DNA of 64,000 nucleotides from an uncultured Lachnospiraceae bacterium (GTDB lineage Bacteria > Bacillota > Clostridia > Lachnospirales > Lachnospiraceae). The position numbers and the translations under genes are program-made. Within the stretch, counting starts at the first letter, position 1. The number at the start of each line of letters is the position of its first letter. The stretch spans positions 186,001-250,000 of the forward strand of contig CADAHQ010000002.1 of the NCBI GenBank assembly GCA_902787715.1. Reading direction: 5' to 3'. This document shows positions 17,658-27,215 of the stretch, in pieces. The notes under the pieces are model-generated. The model searched no databases and was not told the origin of the DNA. It saw only the letters and a program-made list of their open reading frames with translations.

Positions 17658-18080
17658 ATGCCTACATTTAACCAGTTAGTACGCAAGGGTCGTGAGGTTA
17701 CCGCCAGCAAGTCCACGGCGCCCGCTCTCCAGAAGGGCTTCAACGCTCTGAAGAAGAAGTCGACGGACGCTTCCTCTCCTCAGAAGAGAGGCGTTTGCAC
17801 GGCAGTACGTACCACTACCCCTAAGAAGCCGAACTCGGCTCTTCGTAAGATTGCCAGAGTACGTCTCAGTAACGGTATGGAGGTTACGAGCTACATCCCC
17901 GGCGAGGGACATAACCTTCAGGAGCACAGCGTTGTGCTGATCCGCGGCGGTCGTGTAAAGGACCTTCCCGGTACCCGTTATCATATCATCCGCGGTACGC
18001 TGGATACGGCCGGTGTTGCTAAGAGACGCCAGGCTCGTTCCAAGTACGGCGCAAAGCGTCCGAAGGACGCAAAGAAGTAA
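17658..18080 (+). CDS. rpsL: 30S ribosomal protein S12
   Basis: 140 residues starting [13 protein letters not shown], with [26 protein letters not shown] and [24 protein letters not shown] in separate conserved blocks. The residues where streptomycin-resistance mutations occur are wild type: the Lys in TPKKPNSA and the Lys in VKDLPG. S12 sits at the decoding centre. The ATG follows ACAGGAGGTAATAGG. First gene of the str operon. Confidence 0.99.
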   Translation: MPTFNQLVRKGREVTASKSTAPALQKGFNALKKKSTDASSPQKRGVCTAVRTTTPKKPNSALRKIARVRLSNGMEVTSYIPGEGHNLQEHSVVLIRGGRVKDLPGTRYHIIRGTLDTAGVAKRRQARSKYGAKRPKDAKK

Positions 18081-18256
18081 TTTCGAAGCAATTCGAAATC
18101 GTTTCACAGGACAATTTCATTACTAAAATGCTAGGCTGAATTTTCCGAAAGGGCGCAATGCGCACCTGTCGCAGAGTTTTGTGGTTGCAGATGCGAGTGA
18201 AAATACATGACCGAGTGCATGAACACAGTAATGTGAGTACCGTAGAATTAATCCTA

Positions 18257-18277
18257 CCGAAAGCTTCCTGCTTTCGG
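18257..18277 (+). promoter_or_regulatory. Intercistronic hairpin between rpsL and rpsG
   Basis: CCGAAAGC/GCTTTCGG forms a perfect 8-bp stem with a TTCCT loop, flanked by AATTAAT/ATAATTAA that can extend it. It ends ~20 bases before the rpsG start. The 220-base gap is unusually long for this operon. In E. coli, S7 represses its own operon by binding the S12-S7 gap; a similar role here is inference. Confidence 0.5.
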
Positions 18278-18300
18278 GAATAATTAAGGAGGGAAGTAAC

Positions 18301-18771
18301 GTGCCACGTAAAGGACATATTCAGAAAAGAGACGTTCTCGCGGATCCGATCTACAACAGCAAGATCGTAACCAAGCTGATCAACAACGTTATGCTTGACG
18401 GCAAGAAGGGAACCGCGCAGAAGATCGTTTACGGCGCATTTGAGCAGGTCAATGCCAAGAGCGGCAAGGAAGCGATGGAAGTCTTCGAGGCTGCCATGAA
18501 CAACCTTATGCCCATGCTCGAGGTTAAGGCTCGCCGTATCGGCGGTGCGACCTATCAGGTACCCGTGGAAGTCAGACCGGAGAGAAGACAGGCTCTTGCT
18601 CTTCGCTGGCTCACGATGTTCTCTCGCAAGAGAAGCGAGAAGACCATGATCGATCGTCTGGCAAATGAGATTCTTGACGCATCCAACAATACCGGTAACG
18701 CGGTCAAGAGAAAAGAAGATATGCATAAGATGGCAGAGGCGAACAAGGCATTCTCCCACTATCGTTGGTAA
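18301..18771 (+). CDS. rpsG: 30S ribosomal protein S7
   Basis: 156 residues, GTG start preceded by AAGGAGGGAAGTAAC. The sequence [20 protein letters not shown] and the [23 protein letters not shown] block identify S7, which nucleates 30S head assembly by binding the 3' domain of 16S rRNA. The C-terminus ends in FSHYRW as in other bacterial S7 proteins. fusA follows 38 bases later. Confidence 0.99.
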   Translation: MPRKGHIQKRDVLADPIYNSKIVTKLINNVMLDGKKGTAQKIVYGAFEQVNAKSGKEAMEVFEAAMNNLMPMLEVKARRIGGATYQVPVEVRPERRQALALRWLTMFSRKRSEKTMIDRLANEILDASNNTGNAVKRKEDMHKMAEANKAFSHYRW

Positions 18772-18809
18772 TGCCCGTCGCAGTCTGAATGATTTAGGAG
18801 GACAAATCT

Positions 18810-20939
18810 TTGGCTGGAAGAGAATACCCGCTTGAGAGAACCCGTAACATCGGTATCATGGCTCACATCGATGCCGGTAAGACGACTCTTACAGAGCGTA
18901 TCCTGTACTACACAGGTGTTAACTACAAGATCGGTGACACGCACGAAGGAACTGCTACCATGGACTGGATGGAGCAGGAGCAGGAGCGTGGTATCACGAT
19001 CACTTCTGCCGCAACGACCTGCCATTGGACTTTGGAGGAGAACAACAAGCCGAAGCCCGGTGAGCTGGAGCATCGTATCAACATCATTGATACCCCCGGC
19101 CACGTGGACTTCACCGTCGAGGTAGAGCGTTCGCTCCGCGTACTCGACAGTGCCGTCGGTGTGTTCTGCGCGAAGGGCGGTGTTGAGCCGCAGTCTGAGA
19201 CAGTTTGGCGTCAGGCAGACAAATACAACGTACCGAGAATCGCATTTGTCAACAAGATGGATATCTCCGGTGCAAACTTCTTCAACGTTATTTCGATGAT
19301 TGAGTCCCGTCTCGGGAAGAACCCGGTTGCTCTTCAGCTGCCGATCGGCAAGGAAGACACCTTCAAGGGTATCATCGACTTGATGGAGATGAAGGCTTAC
19401 TATTATACCGATGCAAAGGGTGACGCCGTAGAGATTACGGATATCCCGGACGATATGAAGGATCAGGCGGAGGAGTACCGCGAGAAGATGGTGGAAGCCA
19501 TCTGCGAGACGGACGACGAGCTTTTGGAGCAGTACCTTGAGGGCAATGTTCCGGAAGTTCCGGCTCTGAAGAAGGCGCTCCGCGCGGCTACCATCACGAC
19601 GGAGATCATCCCCGTTCTGTGCGGTTCCGCATACCGCAACAAGGGTGTTCAGAAGCTTCTGGACGCCGTCATCGAGTACCTTCCCGCTCCTACCGACATC
19701 CCGGACATCAAGGGTGTTGACGAGGACGGCAACGAGGTAACGAGAAAGTCTTCGGACGAGGAGCCTTTTGCGGCTCTCGCGTTCAAGATCATGACCGACC
19801 CCTTCGTAGGTAAGCTTGCTTACTTCCGCGTATACTCGGGTACGATGAACTCCGGTTCCTACGTGCTCAACGCGACGAAGAACAAGAAGGAGCGTGTCGG
19901 CCGTATCCTGCAGATGCATGCGAACAAGCGCCAGGAGCTTGACAAGGTTTACTCCGGTGATATCGCTGCAGCCGTAGGTTTCAAGATTACAACAACCGGT
20001 GATACCATCTGCGATGAGGCGCATCCGGTTATTCTCGAGTCCATGGAGTTCCCGGAGCCCGTTATCGAGGTTGCTATCGAGCCCAAGACGAAGGCCGGCC
20101 AGGACAAGATGGGCGAGGCTTTGGCAAAGCTTGCTGAAGAGGATCCGACGTTCCGCGTTTCCACGAACGAGGAGACCGGCCAGACGCTAATCGCCGGTAT
20201 GGGCGAGCTCCATCTGGAGATTATCGTTGACCGTCTTCTTCGCGAGTTCAAGGTGGAGGCAAATGTAGGTGCACCTCAGGTTGCTTACAAGGAGACCATC
20301 ACCAAGGAAGTCGATGTCGACAGCAAATACAAGAAGCAGTCCGGTGGTTCCGGTCAGTACGGTCACTGCAAGGTTATCTTCAGCCCGATGGATGCCAATG
20401 CCGAGCAGACTTACGAGTTCGTTAACTCGACGGTCGGCGGTTCCATCCCGAAGGAGTACATCCCTGCGGTTGACGCCGGTATCCAGGATGCTATGAAGGC
20501 CGGTATCCTCGGCGGATATCCGGTACTCGGTATCAAGGCGAACTGCTACGACGGTTCCTACCACGAAGTTGACTCGAATGAAATGGCATTCAAGGTTGCC
20601 GGTTCCATGGCATTCAAGGATGCAATGCGCAAGGGTGAGCCTGTGCTCCTCGAGCCGATCATGAGAGTTGAAGTAACCGTTCCCGAGGATTACATGGGCG
20701 ACGTTATGGGTGACGTAAGCTCCCGCCGCGGCCAGATCGAGGGAACCGAGGATGTTAACGGAACGAAGCTGATTCGCTGCTCCGTACCGTTGTCCGAGAT
20801 GTTCGGTTACGCTACCACGCTTCGTTCTAAGACGCAGGGCCGTGGCGCTTACTCCATGTTCTTCCAATCCTATCAGAAGGTACCGAAGAGCGTTCAGGAG
20901 AAGGTGCTGAGCGACCGCGCAAGCGTAAGTAAGCGCTGA
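18810..20939 (+). CDS. fusA: Elongation factor G
   Basis: 709 residues starting with an uncommon TTG codon behind a strong TTAGGAGGACAAATC. The GTP-binding motifs are present: [15 protein letters not shown] (P-loop), [11 protein letters not shown] (switch), DTPGHVDF and NKMD. Domain IV-V motifs such as [11 protein letters not shown] and [12 protein letters not shown] follow. It catalyses ribosomal translocation. The usual third gene of the str operon. Codon use is strongly biased toward optimal codons, as for rpsL, rpsG and tuf. Confidence 0.99.
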   Translation: MAGREYPLERTRNIGIMAHIDAGKTTLTERILYYTGVNYKIGDTHEGTATMDWMEQEQERGITITSAATTCHWTLEENNKPKPGELEHRINIIDTPGHVDFTVEVERSLRVLDSAVGVFCAKGGVEPQSETVWRQADKYNVPRIAFVNKMDISGANFFNVISMIESRLGKNPVALQLPIGKEDTFKGIIDLMEMKAYYYTDAKGDAVEITDIPDDMKDQAEEYREKMVEAICETDDELLEQYLEGNVPEVPALKKALRAATITTEIIPVLCGSAYRNKGVQKLLDAVIEYLPAPTDIPDIKGVDEDGNEVTRKSSDEEPFAALAFKIMTDPFVGKLAYFRVYSGTMNSGSYVLNATKNKKERVGRILQMHANKRQELDKVYSGDIAAAVGFKITTTGDTICDEAHPVILESMEFPEPVIEVAIEPKTKAGQDKMGEALAKLAEEDPTFRVSTNEETGQTLIAGMGELHLEIIVDRLLREFKVEANVGAPQVAYKETITKEVDVDSKYKKQSGGSGQYGHCKVIFSPMDANAEQTYEFVNSTVGGSIPKEYIPAVDAGIQDAMKAGILGGYPVLGIKANCYDGSYHEVDSNEMAFKVAGSMAFKDAMRKGEPVLLEPIMRVEVTVPEDYMGDVMGDVSSRRGQIEGTEDVNGTKLIRCSVPLSEMFGYATTLRSKTQGRGAYSMFFQSYQKVPKSVQEKVLSDRASVSKR

Positions 20940-20962
20940 TTGCGGCTTTTCACAAAAAGTGC

Positions 20963-20991
20963 TTGAAATTATGCCTGTTTTGAAATATAAT
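20963..20991 (+). promoter_or_regulatory. Separate promoter for tuf
   Basis: TTGAAA (20963-20968) and a perfect TATAAT (20986-20991) with 17-base spacing lie between fusA and tuf, so tuf can be expressed independently of the rest of the str operon. Confidence 0.8.
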
Positions 20992-21075
20992 GGGCGTATG
21001 TCGGGCTCCGGCTCCGCCGTGAGCCTATGAGAACAACAAAAACAAGATAATATTTTTCTTAGGAGGAATTTCAAG

Positions 21076-22263
21076 ATGGCAAAAGCTAAGTTTGAAAGAA
21101 CCAAGGCACATTGCAATATCGGTACCATCGGTCACGTTGACCATGGTAAGACCACCCTTACCGCAGCTATCACCAAGGTTTTGGCTGAGCGCGTTCCGGG
21201 TAACGAGAAGGTAGACTTCGAGAACATCGATAAGGCTCCCGAGGAGAGAGCACGTGGTATAACCATTTCCACCGCACACGTTGAGTATCAGACCGCTAAG
21301 CGTCACTACGCTCACGTTGACTGCCCCGGCCATGCTGACTACGTTAAGAACATGATCACCGGTGCTGCTCAGATGGACGGCGCTATCCTCGTAGTTGCTG
21401 CTACCGATGGTGTTATGGCTCAGACGAAGGAGCACATCCTTCTCTCCCGTCAGGTAGGCGTTCCTTACATCGTAGTATTCATGAACAAGTGCGATATGGT
21501 TGATGATCCTGAGCTCCTTGAGCTCGTTGAGATGGAGATCACCGAGCAGCTTGAAGAGTATGATTTCAAGGGTTGCCCGATTATCAAGGGTTCCGCTCTC
21601 AAGGCTCTCGAGGATCCGAGCAGCGAGTGGGGCGACAAGATCATGGAGCTGATGGATACCGTAGATTCCTACATCCCGGATCCGCAGCGTGAGACCGACA
21701 AGCCTTTCCTTATGCCTGTTGAGGACGTATTCACCATTACCGGTCGTGGTACGGTTGCTACCGGCCGTGTAGAGCGTGGTACCCTTCACCTGAACGAGGA
21801 AGTTGAGATCATCGGTATCAAGGAAGAGACCCGTAAGACGGTTGTTACCGGTATCGAGATGTTCCGTAAGCTCCTTGATGAGGCTCAGGCCGGTGATAAC
21901 ATCGGTGCTCTCCTTCGTGGTGTTCAGAGAACCGAGATCGAGCGTGGCCAGGTTTTGGCTAAGCCCGGCAGTGTAAAGTGCCACAGGAAGTTCACCGCTC
22001 AGGTGTACGTTCTTACCAAGGATGAGGGTGGCCGTCATACGCCTTTCTTCAACAACTATCGTCCTCAGTTCTACTTCCGTACAACGGACGTTACCGGTGT
22101 TTGCGAGCTCCCGGCTGGTACCGAGATGTGCATGCCCGGTGACAACGTAGAGATGACCATCGAGCTCATTCACCCGATCGCTATGGAGCAGGGTCTTACC
22201 TTCGCTATCCGTGAGGGTGGCCGTACCGTTGGTTCGGGCCGTGTTGCTACGATCATTGAGTAA
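21076..22263 (+). CDS. tuf: Elongation factor Tu
   Basis: 395 residues with [14 protein letters not shown] (P-loop), [38 protein letters not shown] in separable motifs, NKCD, and the domain III region [19 protein letters not shown]. It delivers aminoacyl-tRNA to the ribosome. The ATG follows TTAGGAGGAATTTCAAG. Own promoter upstream and a complex hairpin array downstream. Confidence 0.99.
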   Translation: MAKAKFERTKAHCNIGTIGHVDHGKTTLTAAITKVLAERVPGNEKVDFENIDKAPEERARGITISTAHVEYQTAKRHYAHVDCPGHADYVKNMITGAAQMDGAILVVAATDGVMAQTKEHILLSRQVGVPYIVVFMNKCDMVDDPELLELVEMEITEQLEEYDFKGCPIIKGSALKALEDPSSEWGDKIMELMDTVDSYIPDPQRETDKPFLMPVEDVFTITGRGTVATGRVERGTLHLNEEVEIIGIKEETRKTVVTGIEMFRKLLDEAQAGDNIGALLRGVQRTEIERGQVLAKPGSVKCHRKFTAQVYVLTKDEGGRHTPFFNNYRPQFYFRTTDVTGVCELPAGTEMCMPGDNVEMTIELIHPIAMEQGLTFAIREGGRTVGSGRVATIIE

Positions 22264-22281
22264 ACATCCGCGTAAAAATGA

Positions 22282-22464
22282 GATGAATGCGCATAGCGCA
22301 TAAAATGCAGCCGCTGCAAGCCATGCTTGCAAGCGGCTGTACTTTTATGCGCTAAAGTCGCGGCATTCAACGAATGCCGCGACCGAGAAAACGCGACAGC
22401 GTTTTCGAGGTGCGCATTCATCATGAAAAAATGCAGCTGCTGCAAGCTTGCTTGCAAGCAGCTG
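22282..22464 (+). terminator. Nested hairpin cluster after tuf
   Basis: A 12-bp outer stem (GATGAATGCGCA 22282-22293 / TGCGCATTCATC 22411-22422) encloses three hairpins. First, GCGCATAAAA...TTTTATGCGC (22296-22352) containing a CAGCCGCTGCAAGC / GCTTGCAAGCGGCTG stem. Second, GTCGCGGCATTC-AAC-GAATGCCGCGAC (22357-22383). Third, a GAAAACGC/GCGTTTTC hairpin around 22388-22406. A fourth, CAGCTGCTGCAAGC/GCTTGCAAGCAGCTG (22434-22464), follows. Termination of tuf is the simplest reading, but T-runs are weak and the nested architecture is unusual. Confidence 0.75.
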
Positions 22465-22520
22465 TTTGATTTATGCGCCAGAGTCGCTATTTACAGTGGA
22501 CGCTAAAAAAAGAGAATCAG

Positions 22521-22568
22521 TCATTTTTTTGGAAATATATGACATCATTTTTGGAAAATATATGACAT
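22521..22568 (+). repeat. Tandem ~24-bp AT-rich direct repeat upstream of a promoter
   Basis: Two copies of TCAT-T(5-7)-GGAAA-TATATGACAT, at 22521-22545 and 22545-22568. They abut a TTGACT -35 box. Spacing of about two helical turns suggests tandem regulator sites. Confidence 0.6.
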
Positions 22569-22596
22569 TGACTTTCTCTTAGTTGTTGCCTATGTT
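22568..22596 (+). promoter_or_regulatory. Putative promoter in front of a gene remnant
   Basis: TTGACT (22568-22573), a 17-base spacer and TATGTT (22591-22596), directly after the tandem repeats. Confidence 0.5.
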
Positions 22597-22631
22597 GAAT
22601 TTGCGGATTAATGGAAGTAGTATTTTTTTGA

Positions 22632-22844
22632 GGAATTACCTTCCTGGCGTGGGACTTTCATTGGTGGTATCAGACAAATACGGGGAACTGGGCGGAAAAG
22701 CACGGAGAATATGATTCAACGTTGCTAAACGGTACTTACGCGACCAACCCGGGTGCGGTAACCTGGTCGGCGGGAAATATATATTACGACAGCTCACCTG
22801 TTTATTATCAGTTGGATGATACTCGTAGCGTTTCAGGATGGTAG
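22632..22844 (+). pseudogene. Remnant of a secreted/wall-type protein
   Basis: A 70-codon open stretch without a start codon, bounded by TGA at 22629 and TAG at 22842. It reads ...WDFHWWYQTNTGNWAEK...YYQLDDTRSVSGW. The Trp/Tyr/Asn/Gly-rich composition resembles the ends of secreted or wall-binding proteins. No start with a ribosome site exists, so it looks like the C-terminal tail of a gene lost by deletion. The DNA is more AT-rich than its neighbours. The family cannot be named. Confidence 0.45.
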
Positions 22845-22887
22845 TGTTTGTATTCAATTGTTGATTCCGAGATGGAGGAGAATGATT

Positions 22888-23880
22888 ATGGGAAAGATAA
22901 AAAAGATAGCGATATTGATATTCATTTCTATGGCCCTTTCCGCATGTGGTGATAAGTATGACAATAGGCAGAACACCGCATTGGCAAGTGCTGAAACCGA
23001 AGAAAAGGAGTATTTGGACGGCTATGAATGGCATTACGAGGTAGCGGTGAAGAAGGAAAAGACTCCTACAGAGATTTACTGTCAAAATTTAATGGGCAAG
23101 GAATTTAGGGAGAGTGTTACCCCTGCTTCACAAAACGAAATCGTAACAGGGATACCGATTTTTGAGGAACAGAAGCTGACTTATGGTGACAATGTTGTGT
23201 CTGTGCTGAACTGCATGCCGACGAGATTGCTTTGGTTCATAAACCGGGTGGACTTTTCTGCAATGGGTTATATAACTCAGAGATATCCTACGAACGCATT
23301 GCGTTTACGGGATGAGAATACAGTCTATGGTATATATCAAACAGACACAGGATATCGTTTTTATGTGTTTTTTGATCGAGCAACAGGAATGCCGATTGGG
23401 TATCCGGTATTATTACGGGAAATGCATTCAATTAAGGAGTTTGGAAACATTTCGGTTGGGACAGATATAGCAGAGGTTGAGGCGATTGACGGAGTTGCGA
23501 GTATATACAAAAAAGCTGCGATAGAGATGTATCGTCTCGGAGGCTTGAGAACGGTACGTCATATTCTCACTGAAAAGGAGTATCTGGAGAAGGGGCTTGA
23601 ACTGCCCAAGGAAGAGAAACCAGTTCGTGATGTAACGGATAACTCGGAGTACGATGAGACGGAAGACATGCTGGAAGTCCAACTCGTGCTCAGTAAAAAG
23701 GGTGCTTTTGTCAGCCTGCATTATCTGAAAGAAGGGTTGCTGCGAATCGAGTATGAGATACTGACTGATGAATCTATTCGAGTAACGGATGTTTCATTTA
23801 GGGAAGATTATTGTGTTGTTGATTGTGACATAGCATATAATGAAAGGCTCTTACCGATGGATTGTCCTGCTGATAAGTAG
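22888..23880 (+). CDS. Lipoprotein of unknown function
   Basis: The ATG at 22888 lies nine bases after GGAGG; an in-frame ATG at 22882 is too close and longer forms lack a ribosome site. The 330-residue product has a lipoprotein signal: basic start, hydrophobic stretch, and lipobox LSAC with Cys20. The rest is soluble and mixed alpha/beta with no domain I recognise. The gene is clearly AT-richer than the surrounding 58-60% GC genes and follows a gene remnant, which suggests acquired DNA. Its 3' end is followed by a hairpin related to the one after tuf. Confidence 0.75.
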   Translation: MGKIKKIAILIFISMALSACGDKYDNRQNTALASAETEEKEYLDGYEWHYEVAVKKEKTPTEIYCQNLMGKEFRESVTPASQNEIVTGIPIFEEQKLTYGDNVVSVLNCMPTRLLWFINRVDFSAMGYITQRYPTNALRLRDENTVYGIYQTDTGYRFYVFFDRATGMPIGYPVLLREMHSIKEFGNISVGTDIAEVEAIDGVASIYKKAAIEMYRLGGLRTVRHILTEKEYLEKGLELPKEEKPVRDVTDNSEYDETEDMLEVQLVLSKKGAFVSLHYLKEGLLRIEYEILTDESIRVTDVSFREDYCVVDCDIAYNERLLPMDCPADK

Positions 23881-23920
23881 ATTTTTTTGAAAAAAGAAGG
23901 ATGTTGTTGCAGTGTTCGAA

Positions 23921-23957
23921 CAGCCGCTTTCAAGCGAAGGCTTGCAGCGGCTGTTTG
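23921..23957 (+). terminator. Terminator sharing its stem with the post-tuf hairpins
   Basis: CAGCCGCTTTCAAG (23921-23934) pairs with CTTGCAGCGGCTG (23941-23953) and is followed by TTTGTTTT. The stem closely matches those at 22308-22339 and 22434-22464. Confidence 0.75.
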
Positions 23958-24013
23958 TTTTCGTTTATTATGGTCTGAAGAGCTTGGTGCGAATGATAAA
24001 GAAAAGCGCACTC

Positions 24014-24042
24014 TTGCGAAATCCGAACGAAACGGGTATAAT
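24014..24042 (+). promoter_or_regulatory. Promoter for the DUF3298-type lipoprotein
   Basis: TTGCGA (24014-24019) and a perfect TATAAT (24037-24042) separated by 17 bases. Confidence 0.65.
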
Positions 24043-24105
24043 AACCTTCGCATGTGAAACGCTTTTTGCGGGAAGGCATGATGCGCGAAAGCGTAAGGAG
24101 GAAAA

Positions 24106-25554
24106 ATGAAAAAGCTAAGAATCGTAGCGCTTCTTTTGATTTTTGTGATGCTCCTCGCGGCGTGTGACAACGATTCGCCGAAGAGACGGGATGATAAGCC
24201 GGGCACGGAAGGTGCAACACCGACGGAACCGGAGACTACAAAGGCGCCGGATGCGACGGAAACGCCGACTCCCGAGGTGACGGAGACGCCTACGGAGGCG
24301 CCGACACCTACCGCAGAGGCAACCCCTACGCCGGCGGAGGCAACACCGACTCCCACAGAGGCGGCGACTCCGACCCCGACGCTTTCACCGACCCCGGCAA
24401 TGCCGAAGGTCGCGGCGACGACAGGTCCGGCGTATGTGATCGGTCAGGCCGAGTGGTATCGGTATGAGATGGATGAGAACGATCCGAAACAGGGCGCGCA
24501 CCAGGCATTTATCTACATCGTTGAACCGGACAATGCGGCGCTTGAACAAGCCGTTTGCGCGGAGGCTTATATAGCTGCCGGCGAATACATTGCATTTATC
24601 GATTCCACCGCGAAAGCGGCCAATGAGGACGGGATTGATATCAAGGATTGGTTCTATATCGGCAGCGCCAAGATCGGCAGAGCGGACTCGCTTGTGTTCA
24701 GCTATTCCCGCGGCACGTACTCCTACAAGGGAGGGGCGCACCCGAACTACAGCCGGAGAGGCTGGAACTATAGCGTCAAGACCGGAGAACATATTGCTTT
24801 GAAGCAGATGGTTACGGACTACGACGCCCTTCGCGACCTCGTGATTAAGAGCATTGAGGAAAATCCCGATTACAAGGATTCCTTCCTCTTTGACAATTGG
24901 AAGGACAGGATTGCGGGATTGTTCCGAGGGGAAACTATCCAATGGGTGGCCGTGGACGATGGTCTGGAAATCTGGCTTAATGAGGGTTCGATCACGGCGA
25001 TGTCCGTCGGCGAAGTGACGGTGCACGTCCGCATAGTGGACCATCCGGAGTTGTTTGCTCCGGAGTGGGTCGGCGGTTACGACGGTTCCATCAAGCGGAA
25101 GGTTCCGGATTACGCAAGCTATCACTCGACAATGTACAATGCGGTAATCCCTGCATTTGCCAAGGGAATCAAGTCGATGACCTGGACGCAGGCCGTACTG
25201 CTTCTGAAGGAAAAAGGCATTTATTTCGAGGGAATGGATGCGGAGGAAGCAGCAAAGTACGAGGAAAATGCGTTCCTGCAGTTCTCCGATCCGGCGACCG
25301 GCTATGCGTACTATCTGATGTTCTGGCCGTTAACAAGCGGGGTGGAAGACCAGCTTGAGACCGTGAGGTACAAAAACTACGGCGCGCACATGTATTTCGA
25401 CTGCGCGTACGGTTCCCTTCCCACGCGGTATCAGCTGGTGGATCCCTGGATTGAAGATGACTACGACCGGGTGATTGCCGTAAGCTTTGACAACGTGGAT
25501 GACTTCGGACTGGTTGCCGATGTGACGATTGCGCGCTATTACGGAAAATGGTAA
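24106..25554 (+). CDS. Lipoprotein with Thr-Pro linker and DUF4163/DUF3298-like domain
   Basis: 482 residues. The start MKKLRIVALLLIFVMLLAACDN gives a lipobox LAAC with Cys20; AAGGAGGAAAA precedes the ATG. A Thr/Pro/Glu-rich linker runs to about residue 105. The folded part contains SYKGGAHPNYSRRGWNYSVKTGEHIAL, and its GGAHPN motif followed by a solvent-exposed strand is typical of DUF3298 (RsiV-like extracellular domains, some of which bind lysozyme or chitin). A third segment of ~190 residues at the C-terminus is unassigned. Likely surface exposed. Ends in a clear terminator. Confidence 0.8.
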   Translation: MKKLRIVALLLIFVMLLAACDNDSPKRRDDKPGTEGATPTEPETTKAPDATETPTPEVTETPTEAPTPTAEATPTPAEATPTPTEAATPTPTLSPTPAMPKVAATTGPAYVIGQAEWYRYEMDENDPKQGAHQAFIYIVEPDNAALEQAVCAEAYIAAGEYIAFIDSTAKAANEDGIDIKDWFYIGSAKIGRADSLVFSYSRGTYSYKGGAHPNYSRRGWNYSVKTGEHIALKQMVTDYDALRDLVIKSIEENPDYKDSFLFDNWKDRIAGLFRGETIQWVAVDDGLEIWLNEGSITAMSVGEVTVHVRIVDHPELFAPEWVGGYDGSIKRKVPDYASYHSTMYNAVIPAFAKGIKSMTWTQAVLLLKEKGIYFEGMDAEEAAKYEENAFLQFSDPATGYAYYLMFWPLTSGVEDQLETVRYKNYGAHMYFDCAYGSLPTRYQLVDPWIEDDYDRVIAVSFDNVDDFGLVADVTIARYYGKW

Positions 25555-25570
25555 TGAGCGATGTGAAAAG

Positions 25571-25593
25571 CCCTGTCTTCGGACAGGGTTTTT
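25571..25593 (+). terminator. Rho-independent terminator
   Basis: CCCTGTC-TTCG-GACAGGG with a UUCG tetraloop, followed by five T, just after the lipoprotein gene. Confidence 0.92.
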
Positions 25594-25594
25594 C

Positions 25595-25623
25595 TTGTGT
25601 AACGCGGCAAATTCGGGTATAAT
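25595..25623 (+). promoter_or_regulatory. Promoter for the GH39 gene
   Basis: TTGTGT (25595-25600), a 17-base spacer and TATAAT (25618-25623). The -35 is weak, so activation by a regulator is possible. Confidence 0.55.
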
Positions 25624-25653
25624 ATATCTATATCATTTTCGGAGGAAAACGGG

Positions 25654-27156
25654 ATGGGCAAACAAATTAAAATTTCGGTTAACGGCACGGAAAATGTGGC
25701 ATTTCTCAACAATGTCGATTTCTGTGTAGGCACGGGGCGCATGGGGTTGGCGCTCACGGAGGAGTACTTAAAGGAACTGTCCTTTGTTCAAAACATAATC
25801 GGCTTTAAGCATATCCGCGGCCACGGCCTCTTTACGGACGACATGGCGATCTACCAGAAGCGCAAGGACTGGAGAACAGGCAAGGAGACCGTAGAGTATA
25901 ATTTCACGTACCTTGACCGCGTGATGGACGCTTATCTGGCACGCGGCATCGAGCCTTTTCTGGAGCTCGGCTTTATGCCTAAGGCCATGGCGTCGGGCGA
26001 CAATACCATCTTTTACTGGAGAGGCAACACGACGCCTCCGACGAGCTACGTCGACTGGACGACGCTTGTGACGACGACGCTGTCGCACCTTGTGAAGCGG
26101 TACGGCGAGCGCGTGTACACCTGGCCGATTGAGGTTTGGAACGAGCCGAATCTTCCGGGCTTTTGGAAGGACGCTAACATGGAGGAGTACTTCCGCCTCT
26201 TTAAGGAGACCTTCCTCGCCATCAAGGCTTTGGACAAGCGCTTCCGCATCGGCGGACCGGCCATCTGCGGTGTGCGCGATGCCGAGTGGATGAAGGCATT
26301 TTTCGACTTCTGCAAGAAGGAGAAGATCAAGCCCGACTTCGCGACGAGACATCATTATACCACAGAGATGCCGGAGTACTCCGGACATTACACTTACCAG
26401 AAGCTGTCCGACCCGGAGGCGGGATTTGCCAACCTGCAGTCGAGCCGCGACATCATTGACTCATACAAAGAATTCAAGGGGATGGAGATGCATCTGACGG
26501 AGTTCAACACTTCGTACACACCCACCAACCCCCTGCACGATACCAATGAAAATGCTGCCTACCTCGCTTATCAGCTGGAGCGTCTCGGGGAGACTTCCTA
26601 CAGCTATTCCTACTGGACCTTCGGCGATGTGTTCGAGGAGGCCGGCGTGCCGTTCTCTTTGTTCCACGGCGGTTTCGGCCTGGTGGCACACGGCTGCATT
26701 CCGAAGCCCACGTTTTGGACGTTTGCCTTTTACAAGCACCTGCAGGATGCGGCGGAGAGCTGCGTTTACAAGGGGAAGAATGCGGTGATTGTGAAGAAGC
26801 CCGGCGGCGGTTACCGCGGCGTGTTCTGGAATATGACCGACGAGGATATCGAGATCTCCGTGAAGCTTGCGGCCGAGGCGAAGGAATATACCGTGCTTCG
26901 CGAGATTGTGGATCCGGTGACCTGCAACCCGAGAAAAGCATGGCACGATCTCGGAGAGCCGAAGAACCCTTCGGATGAGCAGGTGGAACTGATTCGCCGG
27001 TTTGCATATCCTTTTGCGGAGAGCGAAATCGCAAAGAGAAGCCGCGGCGTGATTGCCTTAAACGTTCCGGTTCGCGGACAGGGCGTTGTGTATGTCGACA
27101 TCGTCGAGCGCGAGTTCGAGGGCGATCGGGGCTTTGACTTCGACCGCAGATTCTGA
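25654..27156 (+). CDS. Glycoside hydrolase family 39 beta-xylosidase
   Basis: 500 residues, cytoplasmic, with no signal peptide. The GH39 TIM barrel shows the acid/base Glu164 in VWNEPN and the nucleophile Glu283 in LTEFNTSY, with HIRGHGLF and GGPAICG as further family motifs. The C-terminal ~120 residues form the accessory beta sandwich. It releases xylose from xylo-oligosaccharides. The ATG follows CGGAGGAAAACGGG. With GH115 (8584) and GH9 (47164), it suggests the cell imports plant hemicellulose fragments and finishes them inside. Confidence 0.93.
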   Translation: MGKQIKISVNGTENVAFLNNVDFCVGTGRMGLALTEEYLKELSFVQNIIGFKHIRGHGLFTDDMAIYQKRKDWRTGKETVEYNFTYLDRVMDAYLARGIEPFLELGFMPKAMASGDNTIFYWRGNTTPPTSYVDWTTLVTTTLSHLVKRYGERVYTWPIEVWNEPNLPGFWKDANMEEYFRLFKETFLAIKALDKRFRIGGPAICGVRDAEWMKAFFDFCKKEKIKPDFATRHHYTTEMPEYSGHYTYQKLSDPEAGFANLQSSRDIIDSYKEFKGMEMHLTEFNTSYTPTNPLHDTNENAAYLAYQLERLGETSYSYSYWTFGDVFEEAGVPFSLFHGGFGLVAHGCIPKPTFWTFAFYKHLQDAAESCVYKGKNAVIVKKPGGGYRGVFWNMTDEDIEISVKLAAEAKEYTVLREIVDPVTCNPRKAWHDLGEPKNPSDEQVELIRRFAYPFAESEIAKRSRGVIALNVPVRGQGVVYVDIVEREFEGDRGFDFDRRF

Positions 27157-27215
27157 TTATTTAGAGTGGGATAACAGGGGAATACGCATCGCCGGTTTCG
27201 GCGAGAAGGAGAACT

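Noticed and set aside
21025-22332. 435-codon minus-strand frame opposite tuf (also 18759-20024 opposite fusA)
   Set aside because: Shadow of strongly biased codons in highly expressed genes; no start signals or domain.
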